A stretch of DNA of 64,000 nt from Ideonella sp. MAG2 (GTDB lineage Bacteria > Pseudomonadota > Gammaproteobacteria > Burkholderiales > Burkholderiaceae_C), in the NCBI GenBank assembly GCA_004359425.1, contig PTEU01000001.1:587073-651072 (forward strand). The letters run 5' to 3'. The translations under genes and the position numbers were made by a program. The notes below the pieces were generated by a model. It saw only the letters and a program-made list of their open reading frames with translations, ran no database searches and had not been told where the DNA came from. This document shows positions 43,825-53,610 of the stretch, piece after piece. Numbering within the stretch: the stretch's first letter is position 1; the number at the start of each line of letters is the position of its first letter.

Positions 43825-45048
43825 ATGCCTGCTCAGTTGTATTCATTGTTGCGGCCTGCGCCGCGAACCCATCTGGCCTTGCTCACTCTGGCCGTGTTGG
43901 TGGGTTTGAGCGCATGCGGGGGCGGCAAAGGCGGGCCAGAGGCCGCGTCGGCCTCTGCCTCGGCGGCCAAACCGGCGGTGCAGTTGCTGGTGTCTCCGGA
44001 GGACATCTTGACGGTGGGGCAATCGGGGGCGGTAGGGCGCGGCACCTTGATCACCGGAGCCATCGTGCCCGAGAAGCGGGCCGATGTGCGGGCGGAGTTG
44101 GGCGCGGTGGTTCAGCAGGTGCTCAAAGAGAACGGCGACGCGGTTCGACGTGGTGAGGTCTTGGTCAAGCTCGACGAGGCCACCGTGCGCGACAGCTTGA
44201 ATGCGGCCGAAGAGTCTTTGCGGGCCTCCACACTCTCGTTTGAGCAAAGCGAGCGGCAGTTGCAGCGGGTCAAGTCTTTGCAGGCGCAGGGCATGGTGTC
44301 TCAGCAGGCGGCTGAAGACGCCGAAGTGCGCCGCAACAATGCCAACAGCGATGTGCTGGCCGCCAAGGCGCGGGTGGTGAACGCCCGCCAGCAGTTGCAG
44401 CGCACCGAGGTGCGCGCGCCCTTTGACGGCGTGGTGGTGGAGCGCAAGGTCTCGGTGGGCGACACCGTGCAGGTGGGGCGTGAGCTGCTCAAGGTGATGG
44501 ACCCGCGCACCCTGCGCCTAGAGGGGCGAGTGTCGGCCGACCAACTGCGCGATCTGCGTGTTGGCCAAAGTGTGCGCTACAGCCTCAACGGCTACGGCAC
44601 ACAGCGCTTTGAAGGCCGGGTGCAGCGCGTGGACGCTGTGGCCAACGCCAGCACGCGCCAGGTGGAGGTGGTGGTGGCTTTGGTGGGCGATGCGCCCACC
44701 GTGGCCGGCTTGTTTGCCGAGGGCGAGGTGCTGACCCAAACCGAGGCAGCGCAAGGCAAGCTGGTGTTGCCTGAAGGCACGGTGCAGGCGCTGGGCGGCA
44801 AGTCGGTGGTCTGGCGGCTGGGTGCCGACAGCACCTTGCAACGGGTAGAGGTGCAGGTCGATGAGCTGGACGCGCGCCATGGCTGGTGGCCCGTGAAAGC
44901 GGGCGTGCAAGCGGGTGATCGTTTGCTGCGCAACCCCACTGCGTCGCTAAGCCCTGGCCAGTCTTTCCGCCTAGGCGGTGCGGGGGCTGCCGTGGTGAAG
45001 CCTGCTTCGAGCGTGGCTGCACCGGCCCCAGCGGCCTCGGCGCGGTAA
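43825..45048 (+). CDS. RND efflux periplasmic adaptor lipoprotein
   Basis: From ATG 43825 the 407-residue membrane-fusion protein has a lipobox (LVGLSACGGG). It then shows the HlyD/AcrA layout: a lipoyl half (AVVQQVLKENGDAVRRGEVLVKLD), a coiled-coil hairpin (AEESLRASTLSFEQSERQLQ), then RTEVRAPFDGVVVERKVSVGD and beta-barrel segments. It bridges the inner-membrane pump to an outer-membrane channel, which is not encoded here. It is followed after 12 bp by the RND pump. Confidence 0.9.
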   Translation: MPAQLYSLLRPAPRTHLALLTLAVLVGLSACGGGKGGPEAASASASAAKPAVQLLVSPEDILTVGQSGAVGRGTLITGAIVPEKRADVRAELGAVVQQVLKENGDAVRRGEVLVKLDEATVRDSLNAAEESLRASTLSFEQSERQLQRVKSLQAQGMVSQQAAEDAEVRRNNANSDVLAAKARVVNARQQLQRTEVRAPFDGVVVERKVSVGDTVQVGRELLKVMDPRTLRLEGRVSADQLRDLRVGQSVRYSLNGYGTQRFEGRVQRVDAVANASTRQVEVVVALVGDAPTVAGLFAEGEVLTQTEAAQGKLVLPEGTVQALGGKSVVWRLGADSTLQRVEVQVDELDARHGWWPVKAGVQAGDRLLRNPTASLSPGQSFRLGGAGAAVVKPASSVAAPAPAASAR

Positions 45049-45060
45049 GGGCGGCCCACC

Positions 45061-48000
45061 ATGTTTTTGTCCAACTTCAGTGTCAAGCAGCCGATCGCCA
45101 CGATCGTGCTCATCATCTCCTTGATGGCTTTGGGCCTGATGGCCCTGTCCAAACTCAAGGTGAACCAAAACCCCGATGTCTCCCCACCGGTGTTGGTGGT
45201 GGTGATCAGCTATCCCGGGGCCTCGCCCGAGTCCGTCGAGCGCGAAATCGTGAATCGGCTGGAAAAGTCCTTCCAGACCATTCCCGGTGTGGATGAGGTC
45301 AACTCCACCGCCAAGGAGGGGCAGGCGGAGCTGGTGCTGCAATTCCAGTTCGGCAAGAACATGATCGAGGCGGGCGATGAGGTGCGCAATGCCATTGCGT
45401 CGGTGCGGCACAAGCTGCCCACCGAGATGCGCGAACCGAATCTGTTCCGTTGGCAGATGTCGGACGAACCCATTGTGCAGGTGGCTTTGTCCTCTGCCCA
45501 CCAAAGCCATGCTGACCTCTCGCGCTTGGCGGAAGACCATCTGGCCGACCGTTTCCGGGCCGTTAAAGGGGTGTCCTCCGTGGAGGTGGGGGGTGCCCTC
45601 AAGCGCGAGCTCTCGGTGCTGCTGCATGCGGGCAAGCTGCGCGAGTTTGGCGTGTCTGTGACGGAGGTGGTGAACGCCCTGCGCACGCAGAACACCACCT
45701 CACCGGTGGGCAAGGTCAAGGGCCCGCTGGAAGACCAAAGCATTCGCTTGGTGGGCCGCCTGGAAAGCCCGGCAGAGTTTGAGCAGATTGTGGTGCGCCG
45801 CAGTGGTGAGCAACTGGTGCGCTTGGGCCAGGTGGCCACGGTGCAAGACGGCTTTGCCGAGCGCGCCAGCTTGTCTTACCGCAATGGCGGCCCGAACGTG
45901 GCCATCTTCATCAAGCGCGCCCGAGACGCCTCCACCGTGACGGTGGCCGCACAGGTGCGCAAAGAGGTGGAGGAGATCCGCAAGACCCTGCCCAAGGGCA
46001 CGACGCTGGAGATCACCCGTGACGGTGGCAAGGAGGCCGAAAACAGCCTCAACAACGTGATCCACGCCCTGGTGTTTGGCGCGGGCCTGACCATCTTTGT
46101 GGTCTACGCCTTCCTCAACTCCTGGCGCTCCACCCTCATCACCGCGCTCTCGCTGCCCACCTCGGTGCTGGCGGCCTTTATTGCCGTGTGGTTGTGTGGC
46201 TTCACACTCAATTTCATGAGCTTGTTGGGCTTGTCGCTGGCCATTGGTGTGTTGATTGACGACGCCATCGTGGTGCGCGAGAACATTGTTCGGCACATGG
46301 AAATGGGTGCTGACAGGCGCACCGCCGCGTTGAACGGCACGGCTGAGATCGGCCTGGCGGTGACGGCCACTACGCTGTCCATCGTGGCAGTGTTTGTGCC
46401 GGTGGCCTTCATGGGCGGTGGGCCGGGCGAATGGTTTCGCCCCTTCGGTTTGACGGTGGTGGCCTCGGTGCTGGTGAGCTTGCTGATCAGCTTTACCTTG
46501 GACCCCATGCTCTCGGCCTATTGGGGTGACCCGCCTGGGCATCACCACGCGCCCAAGCGCGGCATCTCTTTGGCGCTAAAGCACTTTAACGACTGGTTCG
46601 ATAGGCAGGCTGATGCCTATGGGCGGGTGATTGCCTGGGCCCTGCACCATCGGCGTTGGATGGGCTTTTTTGCCGTGCTGAGCTTTGTGGCGGCCATTGG
46701 CCTGCAAGCCAAGTTTGGGGGCTCCAGCTTTTTGCCTAGCGGCGATTGGGGCACGCTGGCCATTGAGGTGCGCACCCCTGCCAGCTCCAGCTTGGACTAT
46801 GCGCGCCTCAAGATGGAAGCGGCCGCGGCCGTGGCCCGGCAAGTGCCTGAAACCAAGGCCACCAACAGTTGGATCAACCCCACCGGTGGGCGCATTTACG
46901 TGGACATCGGCAAGAGCACCGAGCGCAAGCGCTCGGGCACCGAGATTGCCCAGGAGCTGCGCACCAAGGTCAGCCAGCTCGTGGGGGCCGAATATGCGGT
47001 GCTGGACGACCTGAACAACGGCGCGCAAAAGCCCGTGCAAGTGCGCTTTACGGGGCCGGACTCTCGCAAGTTGGTAGAGATCACCAGCGACTTCATGGCC
47101 AAGCTGCGCAAAGTGCCGGGGGCGGTGGACGTGGGGCTCTCGCAGCAAGACCCGCAGTCTGAATTGCAGATCGAGCTGAACCGCAGCCTGGCGAACTCCA
47201 TGGGCATTTCAGTGGGCGATACCGCCAATGCCTTGCGCGTGGCATTTGCAGGTGTGGAAGTGGGTGACTGGGTTGACCCCCAGGGCGAGACCCGCGACGT
47301 GGCCGTGCGCCTGCACCCCACTGAGCGCGTGCAGGCCTCCAATATCGAGCGCCTGCCCATCAGCGTGACAGGCACCGGCCTGCAAGTGCCGCTGGAGCAG
47401 ATCGCCCACATCAGCACCGGCAAAGGGCCTGCCCGCATCGAGCACCGCGACGGTAAGCGCGTCATCACCGTGTCGGCCAACGCACAAGGGCGCTCACCCG
47501 GTGAGGTGACCGAGGCGGCGCTGAAATTGGCCAAAGGCATGACCTTCCCCGAGGGCTATGGCATTGAGCTTGGCGGAGCCTCCAAAGACCAGCAAGAGGT
47601 GTTCAGCGAAATGGGCATTGCCTTGGTCTCCGGCATTGCGCTGATGTATTTCATCTTGGTGATGCAGTTCGGCAGCTTTACCGCACCTTTGGGCGTGATG
47701 CTCTCGCAGCCGCTCTCGCTTATAGGTGTGGTGCTGGCGCTGCTGATGACCAAGAGCACGCTGAACCTGATGAGCTTTATCGGCATCATCATGCTGGCCG
47801 GCCTGGTGGCCAAAAACGCCATCCTGCTGCTGGATGCCGCCCGCCAAGAAGAGGCCAAGGGCGTGCCCCGCGAGGAGGCCTTGATGCATGCCGGACGCAA
47901 GCGCTTCCGCCCCATATTGATGACCACCTTTGCCCTGGTGGCCGGCATGCTGCCGGTGGCCATTGGCGTGGGCGAGGGCGGCGAGTTCTACCGCCCCATG

Positions 48001-48261
48001 GCCGTGGCCATCATTGGCGGCACCATCACCTCGACGTTCCTCACGCTGCTGATGGTGCCCAGCTTCTACGACAGCATCGAGATTGCCCGCGACCGCATGG
48101 CCGCCAAGTACCGCCGCCGCAGCGCTGGCTTCGGCGGTGCCTTTGTGGCCTTCATCGTGACCTTCATCGAGGCTATCTTGACCCTGCTGCTGCTGCGCTT
48201 GGTGTGGCGCTGCTTGGTGTGGGTGTTCAAACGGCTGCGGGGGCAGCGGCTGGCGGTGTGA
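45061..48261 (+). CDS. RND efflux pump permease (HAE1-type)
   Basis: The 1066-residue pump has the two-fold RND layout with 12 membrane helices and two large periplasmic domains. Proton-relay residues are visible in [17 protein letters not shown] (DD near residue 400) and [17 protein letters not shown] (Lys near 920). The N-terminus [18 protein letters not shown] is typical. It should export hydrophobic drugs or metabolites, driven by protons. It forms an operon with the adaptor and ends at a strong hairpin. Confidence 0.93.
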   Translation: MFLSNFSVKQPIATIVLIISLMALGLMALSKLKVNQNPDVSPPVLVVVISYPGASPESVEREIVNRLEKSFQTIPGVDEVNSTAKEGQAELVLQFQFGKNMIEAGDEVRNAIASVRHKLPTEMREPNLFRWQMSDEPIVQVALSSAHQSHADLSRLAEDHLADRFRAVKGVSSVEVGGALKRELSVLLHAGKLREFGVSVTEVVNALRTQNTTSPVGKVKGPLEDQSIRLVGRLESPAEFEQIVVRRSGEQLVRLGQVATVQDGFAERASLSYRNGGPNVAIFIKRARDASTVTVAAQVRKEVEEIRKTLPKGTTLEITRDGGKEAENSLNNVIHALVFGAGLTIFVVYAFLNSWRSTLITALSLPTSVLAAFIAVWLCGFTLNFMSLLGLSLAIGVLIDDAIVVRENIVRHMEMGADRRTAALNGTAEIGLAVTATTLSIVAVFVPVAFMGGGPGEWFRPFGLTVVASVLVSLLISFTLDPMLSAYWGDPPGHHHAPKRGISLALKHFNDWFDRQADAYGRVIAWALHHRRWMGFFAVLSFVAAIGLQAKFGGSSFLPSGDWGTLAIEVRTPASSSLDYARLKMEAAAAVARQVPETKATNSWINPTGGRIYVDIGKSTERKRSGTEIAQELRTKVSQLVGAEYAVLDDLNNGAQKPVQVRFTGPDSRKLVEITSDFMAKLRKVPGAVDVGLSQQDPQSELQIELNRSLANSMGISVGDTANALRVAFAGVEVGDWVDPQGETRDVAVRLHPTERVQASNIERLPISVTGTGLQVPLEQIAHISTGKGPARIEHRDGKRVITVSANAQGRSPGEVTEAALKLAKGMTFPEGYGIELGGASKDQQEVFSEMGIALVSGIALMYFILVMQFGSFTAPLGVMLSQPLSLIGVVLALLMTKSTLNLMSFIGIIMLAGLVAKNAILLLDAARQEEAKGVPREEALMHAGRKRFRPILMTTFALVAGMLPVAIGVGEGGEFYRPMAVAIIGGTITSTFLTLLMVPSFYDSIEIARDRMAAKYRRRSAGFGGAFVAFIVTFIEAILTLLLLRLVWRCLVWVFKRLRGQRLAV

Positions 48262-48265
48262 TGTG

Positions 48266-48292
48266 GGGCTCCCAGCACCTGTCTGGGAGCCC
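48266..48292 (+). terminator. Hairpin terminator of the RND operon
   Basis: GGGCTCCCAG at 48266-48275 pairs perfectly with CTGGGAGCCC at 48283-48292 around a 7-nt loop, five bases after the RND stop. The T-tract after it is weak (actcgttccctt). Confidence 0.65.
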
Positions 48293-48658
48293 ACTCGTTC
48301 CCTTGGAATGCACCTGAAAGCGTTCGCGCAACACAACAGTGGGCTTGACCTTGCGTTTGCCCGATCTGTAATATCGCGCCCCTTCTTCACATGATCTTTT
48401 TCGGAGACTCCCGAATGTGCTGCGCAACTGCTCACTGAAGCCGACGCCTTGTCAGGCCCATGAGATGAGGTGCTTTGGTGCCCGCGATGAATGCCATGAT
48501 TCATTGCCCGCCAACGCTCCCGCTGAATGACCTGGCAGCAGCCCATGTGACTGTCCCGGTGATCCGCTTCTGACCCCGCTCATCCTGCCCCTCGTACCGC
48601 TTCTGACAAGCGGCACTGGGTGTGGCTCGATGGCCCTTACAGGTTTCAGGAGATCACC
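48293..48658. other. 366-bp gap holding an orphan promoter and leader-like start
   Basis: Apart from the promoter at 48345-48372 I see no long gene. A GGAG followed by ATG (48415) gives only seven codons (MCCATAH) before a stop. Further on, cgcttctgac recurs in two near copies (around 48566 and 48599). The region may be the scar of a lost gene, or the leader of the RNA-repair operon. Confidence 0.35.
48345..48372 (+). promoter_or_regulatory. Putative sigma-70 promoter
   Basis: TTGACC (48345-48350) and TGTAAT (48367-48372) are separated by 16 bases. A GGAG and ATG follow about 35-40 bases later but encode only a seven-residue peptide. The next real gene on this strand is the RNA ligase at 48659, about 280 bp away, which this promoter may drive with a long leader. 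Confidence 0.5.
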
Positions 48659-49576
48659 GTGTCCCCCTTATTTGACCCGACCCATCGGGTTTCCATTCCC
48701 TTGCTGCGCTACCCCAGGACCCTGCACCTGGAGGGATCGAGACTGCATGGAGATGACGATCCGCTAACCGTCAAACTTGCTGCCTTGGCCGGGCAGCACG
48801 TCGTCATTGAAGAAAAGCTCGACGGCGCCAACTGCGCAATTTCATTTTCCGAGTCCGGCGAGATGCTGTTGCAGTCGCGCGGCCACTATTTGGTGGGCGG
48901 CGGTCGCGAGCGCCAGTTTGCGCCATTGCATCCGTGGGCACGCGCACACGAGAGAGCCTTGCTCGAGCGGCTTGAAGATCGTTTTGTCGTGTTTGGCGAG
49001 TGGACCTATGCCAAGCACTCGGTGTTCTACGACAGACTGCCGCATTACTTTCACGAGTTCGATGTCTGGGACCGGCGAGAACAGCGTTTTTTGAGCACTC
49101 CACGACGCCGCGCTCTGTTGGTCGGCCTGCCCTTGTTGTCTGTGCCCGTGTTGTACGAAGGTGCTATGCCTTCACGCTTGAAGGCCTTGACTGCATGGGT
49201 TCGCCCATCACTGGCCAAGTCAGCACATTGGGTTGAGTCTCTCAAAGCAAATGCCGAGAAGCGAGGCCTTGACTGGGCTTTGACTTGGAAACAAACCGAC
49301 CCTTCGAGCAGTGCGGAAGGTCTCTACATCAAGCTGGAAAACGAGAGTGAAGTGGTGGGCCGCTACAAATGGGTTCGAGCCGATTTCACGCAGACCATTC
49401 TGGATTCGGGATCGCACCATGCAGAGCGGCCCATCTTGCCGAACCGCCTAGCCGAAGGAGTCGATCTGTACAGCCCAAGCTTGAGCTTGAGTTGGGAAGA
49501 CCTAGGGCTTGTGACCGTGACGGGCGACAAGCTCGAAGCGACGGACTCGGTTGGCGGAACAAGGAGTTCGTCATGA
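48659..49576 (+). CDS. ATP-dependent RNA ligase
   Basis: A GTG start after TTCAGGAGATCACC gives 305 residues. Nucleotidyltransferase motif I is EEKLDGANCAI with the AMP-accepting Lys at 53. Motif III lies in FVVFGEWTYAKHS, motif IV in AEGLYIKLE, and motif V around YKWVRADF. This is the RNA ligase family (Rnl2-like) that seals 3'-OH and 5'-phosphate RNA ends. Its stop overlaps the start of the HD-kinase gene (ATGA), so both are translated together, giving healing and sealing in one operon. Confidence 0.87.
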   Translation: MSPLFDPTHRVSIPLLRYPRTLHLEGSRLHGDDDPLTVKLAALAGQHVVIEEKLDGANCAISFSESGEMLLQSRGHYLVGGGRERQFAPLHPWARAHERALLERLEDRFVVFGEWTYAKHSVFYDRLPHYFHEFDVWDRREQRFLSTPRRRALLVGLPLLSVPVLYEGAMPSRLKALTAWVRPSLAKSAHWVESLKANAEKRGLDWALTWKQTDPSSSAEGLYIKLENESEVVGRYKWVRADFTQTILDSGSHHAERPILPNRLAEGVDLYSPSLSLSWEDLGLVTVTGDKLEATDSVGGTRSSS

Positions 49577-50730
49577 ACCTCGAAACTAGACAAACGACAA
49601 AGGGCACGGTACTGCCCTGGAGCGACTTGATCCCTACGGGAGGCGCAAGCCTAGACTGGGCTCGCTGCTGCGAGGCCCTACCCGCTCTGTCTCGCTTGGA
49701 TGAGACGGTGCAGGACCCCATACATCATGCAGAGGGAGATGTGGGCATCCACACCCGCATGGTCCTGACCGCCCTGCTTAACGACACCTCGTTCGTGGCA
49801 GCGCCTCCGGATCGCCAGTGGGTGATGTTTATGGCAGCTTTGCTGCACGATGTGTCCAAACCCGACACCACGGTGATTGACCCCATCACTGGACGGGTTG
49901 GCCAGCCGGGTCACTCGCGCCGGGGCGCTATTGAGGCGCGCCTGCTCATGTGGCGCGCTGGCGTGCCGATTGAGCTGCGCGAGGCTGTTTGCCGAATTAT
50001 TGCAGTTCATCAGGTGCCATTCTTTGCCTTCAATGCGCGCAATGGAGACAGTGCCGAGTTCATTGTGCGCAAGCTCTCATGGGAGCTTGACCTGCGCGAT
50101 TTGGTGGCGGTGGCGCGTGCGGACATGATGGGGCGCCAATGCGAATCTCAAGCCAGCCATTTGGCCGACATCGAGTTGTTTGCCCAACTGGCCCAGGAGG
50201 AAGGTGCCTGGGGCGTGCCGCGCCCCTTTGCTGACCGTCACACCGCCATCAGCTACTTCCGGGGCGCGTCGGTACACCCTGACCACGCCTTGCATCAAAG
50301 ACCTGGATCGCACGTCACGTTGTTGAGTGGACCGCCCGCGTCGGGGAAAAACACCTGGGTCAACCGTCATCGGCCTGGCTTGCCCGTGGTGTCGTTTGAC
50401 GATGCTCGGGAAGCGCTCGGTTTGCGTTATGGGAAAAATGAGGGGAAGGTTGCTCACTTAGCCATTGACAGCGCCAAAGCACTGCTGCGCGAGCGTCAGC
50501 CCTTTGTTTGGAACGCGACCCACCTATCGCAACGCATTCGCGAAAAGTCGCTGAGCCTGTTGTTCGCCTATGACGCGGAAGTGGAGATCGTGCATCTCGA
50601 ACAGCCGCCAGATGAGCTCTTACGCCGCAACAAGTTGCGGGACACCAGCTTGAGTAACGCCAAGTTGATGTCCATGCTCCAGTGCTGGGAGGTCCCGCTG
50701 CCAACTGAAGCCCATCGGGTCAGTTATTAG
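49573..50730 (+). CDS. HD-Pnk: HD-domain phosphoesterase fused to 5'-polynucleotide kinase
   Basis: The 385-residue protein has an N-terminal HD phosphohydrolase domain (about 35-220) with H60, the HD pair in LLHDVSK (92-93), H114 and H146. A C-terminal P-loop kinase (about 245-385) follows, with Walker A GPPASGKNT (253-261) and the lid region LRRNKLRDTS. This is the architecture of bacterial HD-Pnk enzymes such as that of Runella slithyformis. The HD part removes 2',3'-cyclic phosphate or 3'-phosphate and the kinase phosphorylates the 5'-OH. With the overlapping RNA ligase it would heal and seal cut RNA. The cellular target is unknown. Confidence 0.87.
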   Translation: MNLETRQTTKGTVLPWSDLIPTGGASLDWARCCEALPALSRLDETVQDPIHHAEGDVGIHTRMVLTALLNDTSFVAAPPDRQWVMFMAALLHDVSKPDTTVIDPITGRVGQPGHSRRGAIEARLLMWRAGVPIELREAVCRIIAVHQVPFFAFNARNGDSAEFIVRKLSWELDLRDLVAVARADMMGRQCESQASHLADIELFAQLAQEEGAWGVPRPFADRHTAISYFRGASVHPDHALHQRPGSHVTLLSGPPASGKNTWVNRHRPGLPVVSFDDAREALGLRYGKNEGKVAHLAIDSAKALLRERQPFVWNATHLSQRIREKSLSLLFAYDAEVEIVHLEQPPDELLRRNKLRDTSLSNAKLMSMLQCWEVPLPTEAHRVSY

Positions 50731-50902
50731 GCGACCGGCTACAACAACATCAATGACATTGCGCGCGACTGTTTGGCGGCGAGATGCCGCCTGCCATTGG
50801 CCTCTTTAGGGGGTGGCGCTGGCCTCGAACTGGTGGAACACTGAGCTGCTCAGGGTTGAAGTGACTGGCCCTCGGGTTATTTCAATCTCCCAGGAGCTTG
50901 TC

Positions 50903-52192
50903 ATGTCAACTGTGGATCTCAAGCTGAGCGTCATGCGACGCGTCTTCAAGCATCTGTCTACCGCCTGTCTGGCGACGGTTTTGGCCTGGTCAACCCAGGT
51001 GGCTATGGCCGCTGATGCAGGGTGGCCGCAAGCCAGAAACGATGCAGGTGGAACCTCATTCAATGCAGGGGAGACCTCGCTGTCGGCATTGAATTTGGCG
51101 AACATCCAGATTCATTGGGCGACGCGGGTGGTCTACTACGCGAATGTGGTTAGTGCAGATGGTCAGGCATTCGCGACGATTGAAGACCGCGACATCGATA
51201 GCAACCCTCTTGATCGGCTTGTCCGTCTCGACCCGACCAACGGTGCAACGGTGTGGAAGGTGCCATCTCCCTACGCAGGGACAGCCTCCCCCGCAATCGT
51301 TAACGACTTAGTCATTGTGGCAGGCAATAACCCCGACGATAGTTTCGACGGCTTGGTGACGGCTTTCGATAGGGCGACCGGGGCAGTGAGGTGGAGTTAC
51401 ACCGTGCCAGCATGGTTTGGCACTAGCACGCTGCATACCCCCCTCGTGAGCGGTGGGCGGGTCTACCTGTTGTCGTATCAAGGTGAGATCTTGGTACTTG
51501 ACGCCGTCACCGGCGGACTGATCTGGAATCGACGCACCGAATCAGACTACTCGTACACCGGAATCGCCCTGGCCGTAGCGGGAGGGAAGGTGTTTTTGAC
51601 CGACAGCCGTAAGGGCCTGATCGCGCGCGACGCGGCCGATGGTCAAGAGATTTGGCGCTTCGAACCCTCGCCGTCGAAGGTCATCGCATCGCAACCGATG
51701 GCGGTAGGTGACAGCGTGCTGTTCATGGATCGTACGAGCCGTGTTTATTCACTCAATGCATTGACCGGCCAGGTTCGTTGGATCTCCCGCCTGCCGCAGG
51801 CGGATAGCGGCAGCTTCTGCTTCCCAAGCGGAGACAACAGTTTCAGTAACCTGGCTAGCGACGGTTCGCGGGTCTTTGCTTTGTGTCTCAACTCGCTTAC
51901 CAATACACAGAAGCTAAGCGCTTTCGAATTAGTCAGCGGTGCCCTTCTGTGGAAGGCAAGTGTGGGTGAGGGTAATCGTAATCTCGCCGTGGCGAACGGC
52001 GTCGTCTATGTCAAGGGCAAGCGGTTAAGGGCCATGGTTGCCGCCACCGGCGCAGCTATCGCTATGCCGAAGATAAGGGACGAATTCTACAGTTCGGCCC
52101 AGATGATCTTGGCTGATGGTCGCTTGCTCTTCACCACATCGGCACCAGGTAACACCTTCCTACAAGCCTGGGGCCTTCCACCCGCACGATGA
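50903..52192 (+). CDS. Exported PQQ-like beta-propeller repeat protein
   Basis: From ATG 50903 (after AGGAGCTTGTC) the 429-residue protein has a signal peptide (HLSTACLATVLAWSTQVAMAAD). Blades with PQQ/BamB-like repeats follow: VRLDPTNGATVWKVP, TAFDRATGAVRWSY, LDAVTGGLIWNRR, RDAADGQEIWRF and YSLNALTGQVRWISR. There is no quinoprotein active-site motif, so a scaffold or sensor role is more likely than a dehydrogenase. It stands alone. Confidence 0.8.
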   Translation: MSTVDLKLSVMRRVFKHLSTACLATVLAWSTQVAMAADAGWPQARNDAGGTSFNAGETSLSALNLANIQIHWATRVVYYANVVSADGQAFATIEDRDIDSNPLDRLVRLDPTNGATVWKVPSPYAGTASPAIVNDLVIVAGNNPDDSFDGLVTAFDRATGAVRWSYTVPAWFGTSTLHTPLVSGGRVYLLSYQGEILVLDAVTGGLIWNRRTESDYSYTGIALAVAGGKVFLTDSRKGLIARDAADGQEIWRFEPSPSKVIASQPMAVGDSVLFMDRTSRVYSLNALTGQVRWISRLPQADSGSFCFPSGDNSFSNLASDGSRVFALCLNSLTNTQKLSAFELVSGALLWKASVGEGNRNLAVANGVVYVKGKRLRAMVAATGAAIAMPKIRDEFYSSAQMILADGRLLFTTSAPGNTFLQAWGLPPAR

Positions 52193-52340
52193 CTCGTCCA
52201 GGAACGGCCGACTTGCTTGTGAGGCCGACTTGCCAAGTGGGCCAGGTGTAGCTGTGGCCCGGTGTGTTGATCTCTGGCCTGAGCGACCCGGGCCGCTTGA
52301 AATGCGCTTCCTACGCAGGATTCCACCGGGCAGCATTCCC

Positions 52341-52751
52341 TCACGCAGCAAGGCCTTCCACATGCCTGGCAAAGCGGTCCAAAATGGCTTGCCAGCCCGA
52401 GCGCTGTTGTTCCAGAGAGTGCTCACCCTCCGCATCAAAGGTGGAGCGCACGGTGACCCCTTGCGGCCCATTCAAAAACTCCACCTTGCCTGCTCTGTCG
52501 CCAAAGCGATATTCAATGAGCTGCTGCGGCACGATGCGGGTGTAAGTGCCTTCAAAGTCAAAACCAAAGCTGCCGTCTTTGGCTTCCATGCGCGAGCAAA
52601 AACTGCCGCCCTCGCGCAGGTCCACGCGGGCTGAGGTGGTGTGCCAGTCGTCCGAGGCGGCATTCCACTGCACGATATCTGCGGGCGTGGTGTAGGCGCT
52701 CCAGACTTTGGCAATGGGCGCACGGATGATGGTTTCAACAGTGATGTTCAT
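52341..52751 (-). CDS. SRPBCC/AHSA1-family protein
   Basis: The 136-residue protein has the Aha1-type START fold: VETIIRAPIAKVWSAYTTP at the N-terminus, WNAASDDWHTTSARVDLREGG, then GWQAILDRFARHVE at the C-terminal helix. Such proteins bind hydrophobic ligands or act in stress responses; no substrate is indicated. ATG 52751 matches the conserved N-terminus. Longer upstream readings on this strand are not similar to anything. Confidence 0.85.
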   Translation of the reverse strand: MNITVETIIRAPIAKVWSAYTTPADIVQWNAASDDWHTTSARVDLREGGSFCSRMEAKDGSFGFDFEGTYTRIVPQQLIEYRFGDRAGKVEFLNGPQGVTVRSTFDAEGEHSLEQQRSGWQAILDRFARHVEGLAA

Positions 52752-52968
52752 GAGAAAGCGCGAGCCGTTTATGCGCTCGTGATTGTGTTCGAGATGCGAC
52801 GGCGAGTCGATAGCGGCGTTTGGCAGAGTGTGTGGCCGCGAGTAGCGGGGTGGGGCGCGCCCAGTGGGAGTGGCGTTCGGGCATGCCTTAGAGTACCGGC
52901 TCGCGCGCTTGATGACCAAAATCTCGGGCGCTCCTACTGCTATTGCTTGTTGAGGAAGCAGAATCTCC

Positions 52969-53451
52969 ATGACCATCAAAACTATTCTGGCGCTGAGCGC
53001 TGCCATCACTGCGGCTACGGCGTTGTCTGCATCCCCCGCTGAGCCTGGTTCACCTTGGACGCTGAGCAAAGTCTTGGCAGACCGCGAGGCCAAAGCCGCA
53101 TTCGACCGCATGAGCAAGGGCCAGAAACTCCCTGCGTGGGTCAGCAGCACGGCAACGCAAACGGAAGGCTTGCCCCTGAAGTTTGCCGGGCAAGACGCCT
53201 TTGTCCTCCACGCCTGCAAGCCCCATGCTTGCAGCACCGAGCAAGTGGCGCTGATGTACCTGCCGCAGACCCGCCAGATGTATGGCGTCTTACGCAAAGC
53301 CGGGCCCAAACAGAATGCTGAGCACCTGATGTGGCTCAACCAACAAGGTGGGCCTGAGTCCATTGACGGCAAGACGATTTTGTACGCGGCCTTGACAGGC
53401 AGCTTGAGCAATCATCCTCGGGCCTTTGACTTCGCTTCAGCGGCGCAGTGA
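52969..53451 (+). CDS. Ivy-family lysozyme inhibitor
   Basis: The 160-residue protein has a signal peptide (IKTILALSAAITAATALSAS). It carries the Ivy hallmark loop CKPHAC (residues about 83-88), whose His inserts into the lysozyme active site, and YGVLRKAG downstream. It would protect peptidoglycan in the periplasm against C-type lysozymes. It starts after a short AT-richer leader, and GGAAGCAG precedes the ATG. Confidence 0.85.
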   Translation: MTIKTILALSAAITAATALSASPAEPGSPWTLSKVLADREAKAAFDRMSKGQKLPAWVSSTATQTEGLPLKFAGQDAFVLHACKPHACSTEQVALMYLPQTRQMYGVLRKAGPKQNAEHLMWLNQQGGPESIDGKTILYAALTGSLSNHPRAFDFASAAQ

Positions 53452-53610
53452 GGGGTTGACCGGAACCCCTGATGGTGGGTTGGCCGCCCGTGATGATTTG
53501 CTCGGCGTAGTAAGGGCTTGGTCCCCTCTGGGTGAGCCTTGCTCCTGAGTCTGCTTGAACGGGTATCCCGCCAGCGAAAACTAGCCTTCCAGAAATGGGA
53601 CACTGGAGGC

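Noticed and set aside
47494..48546. 350-codon minus-strand frame opposite the RND pump end
   Set aside because: Shadow of the pump; very His/Gln/Gly-rich and without homology.
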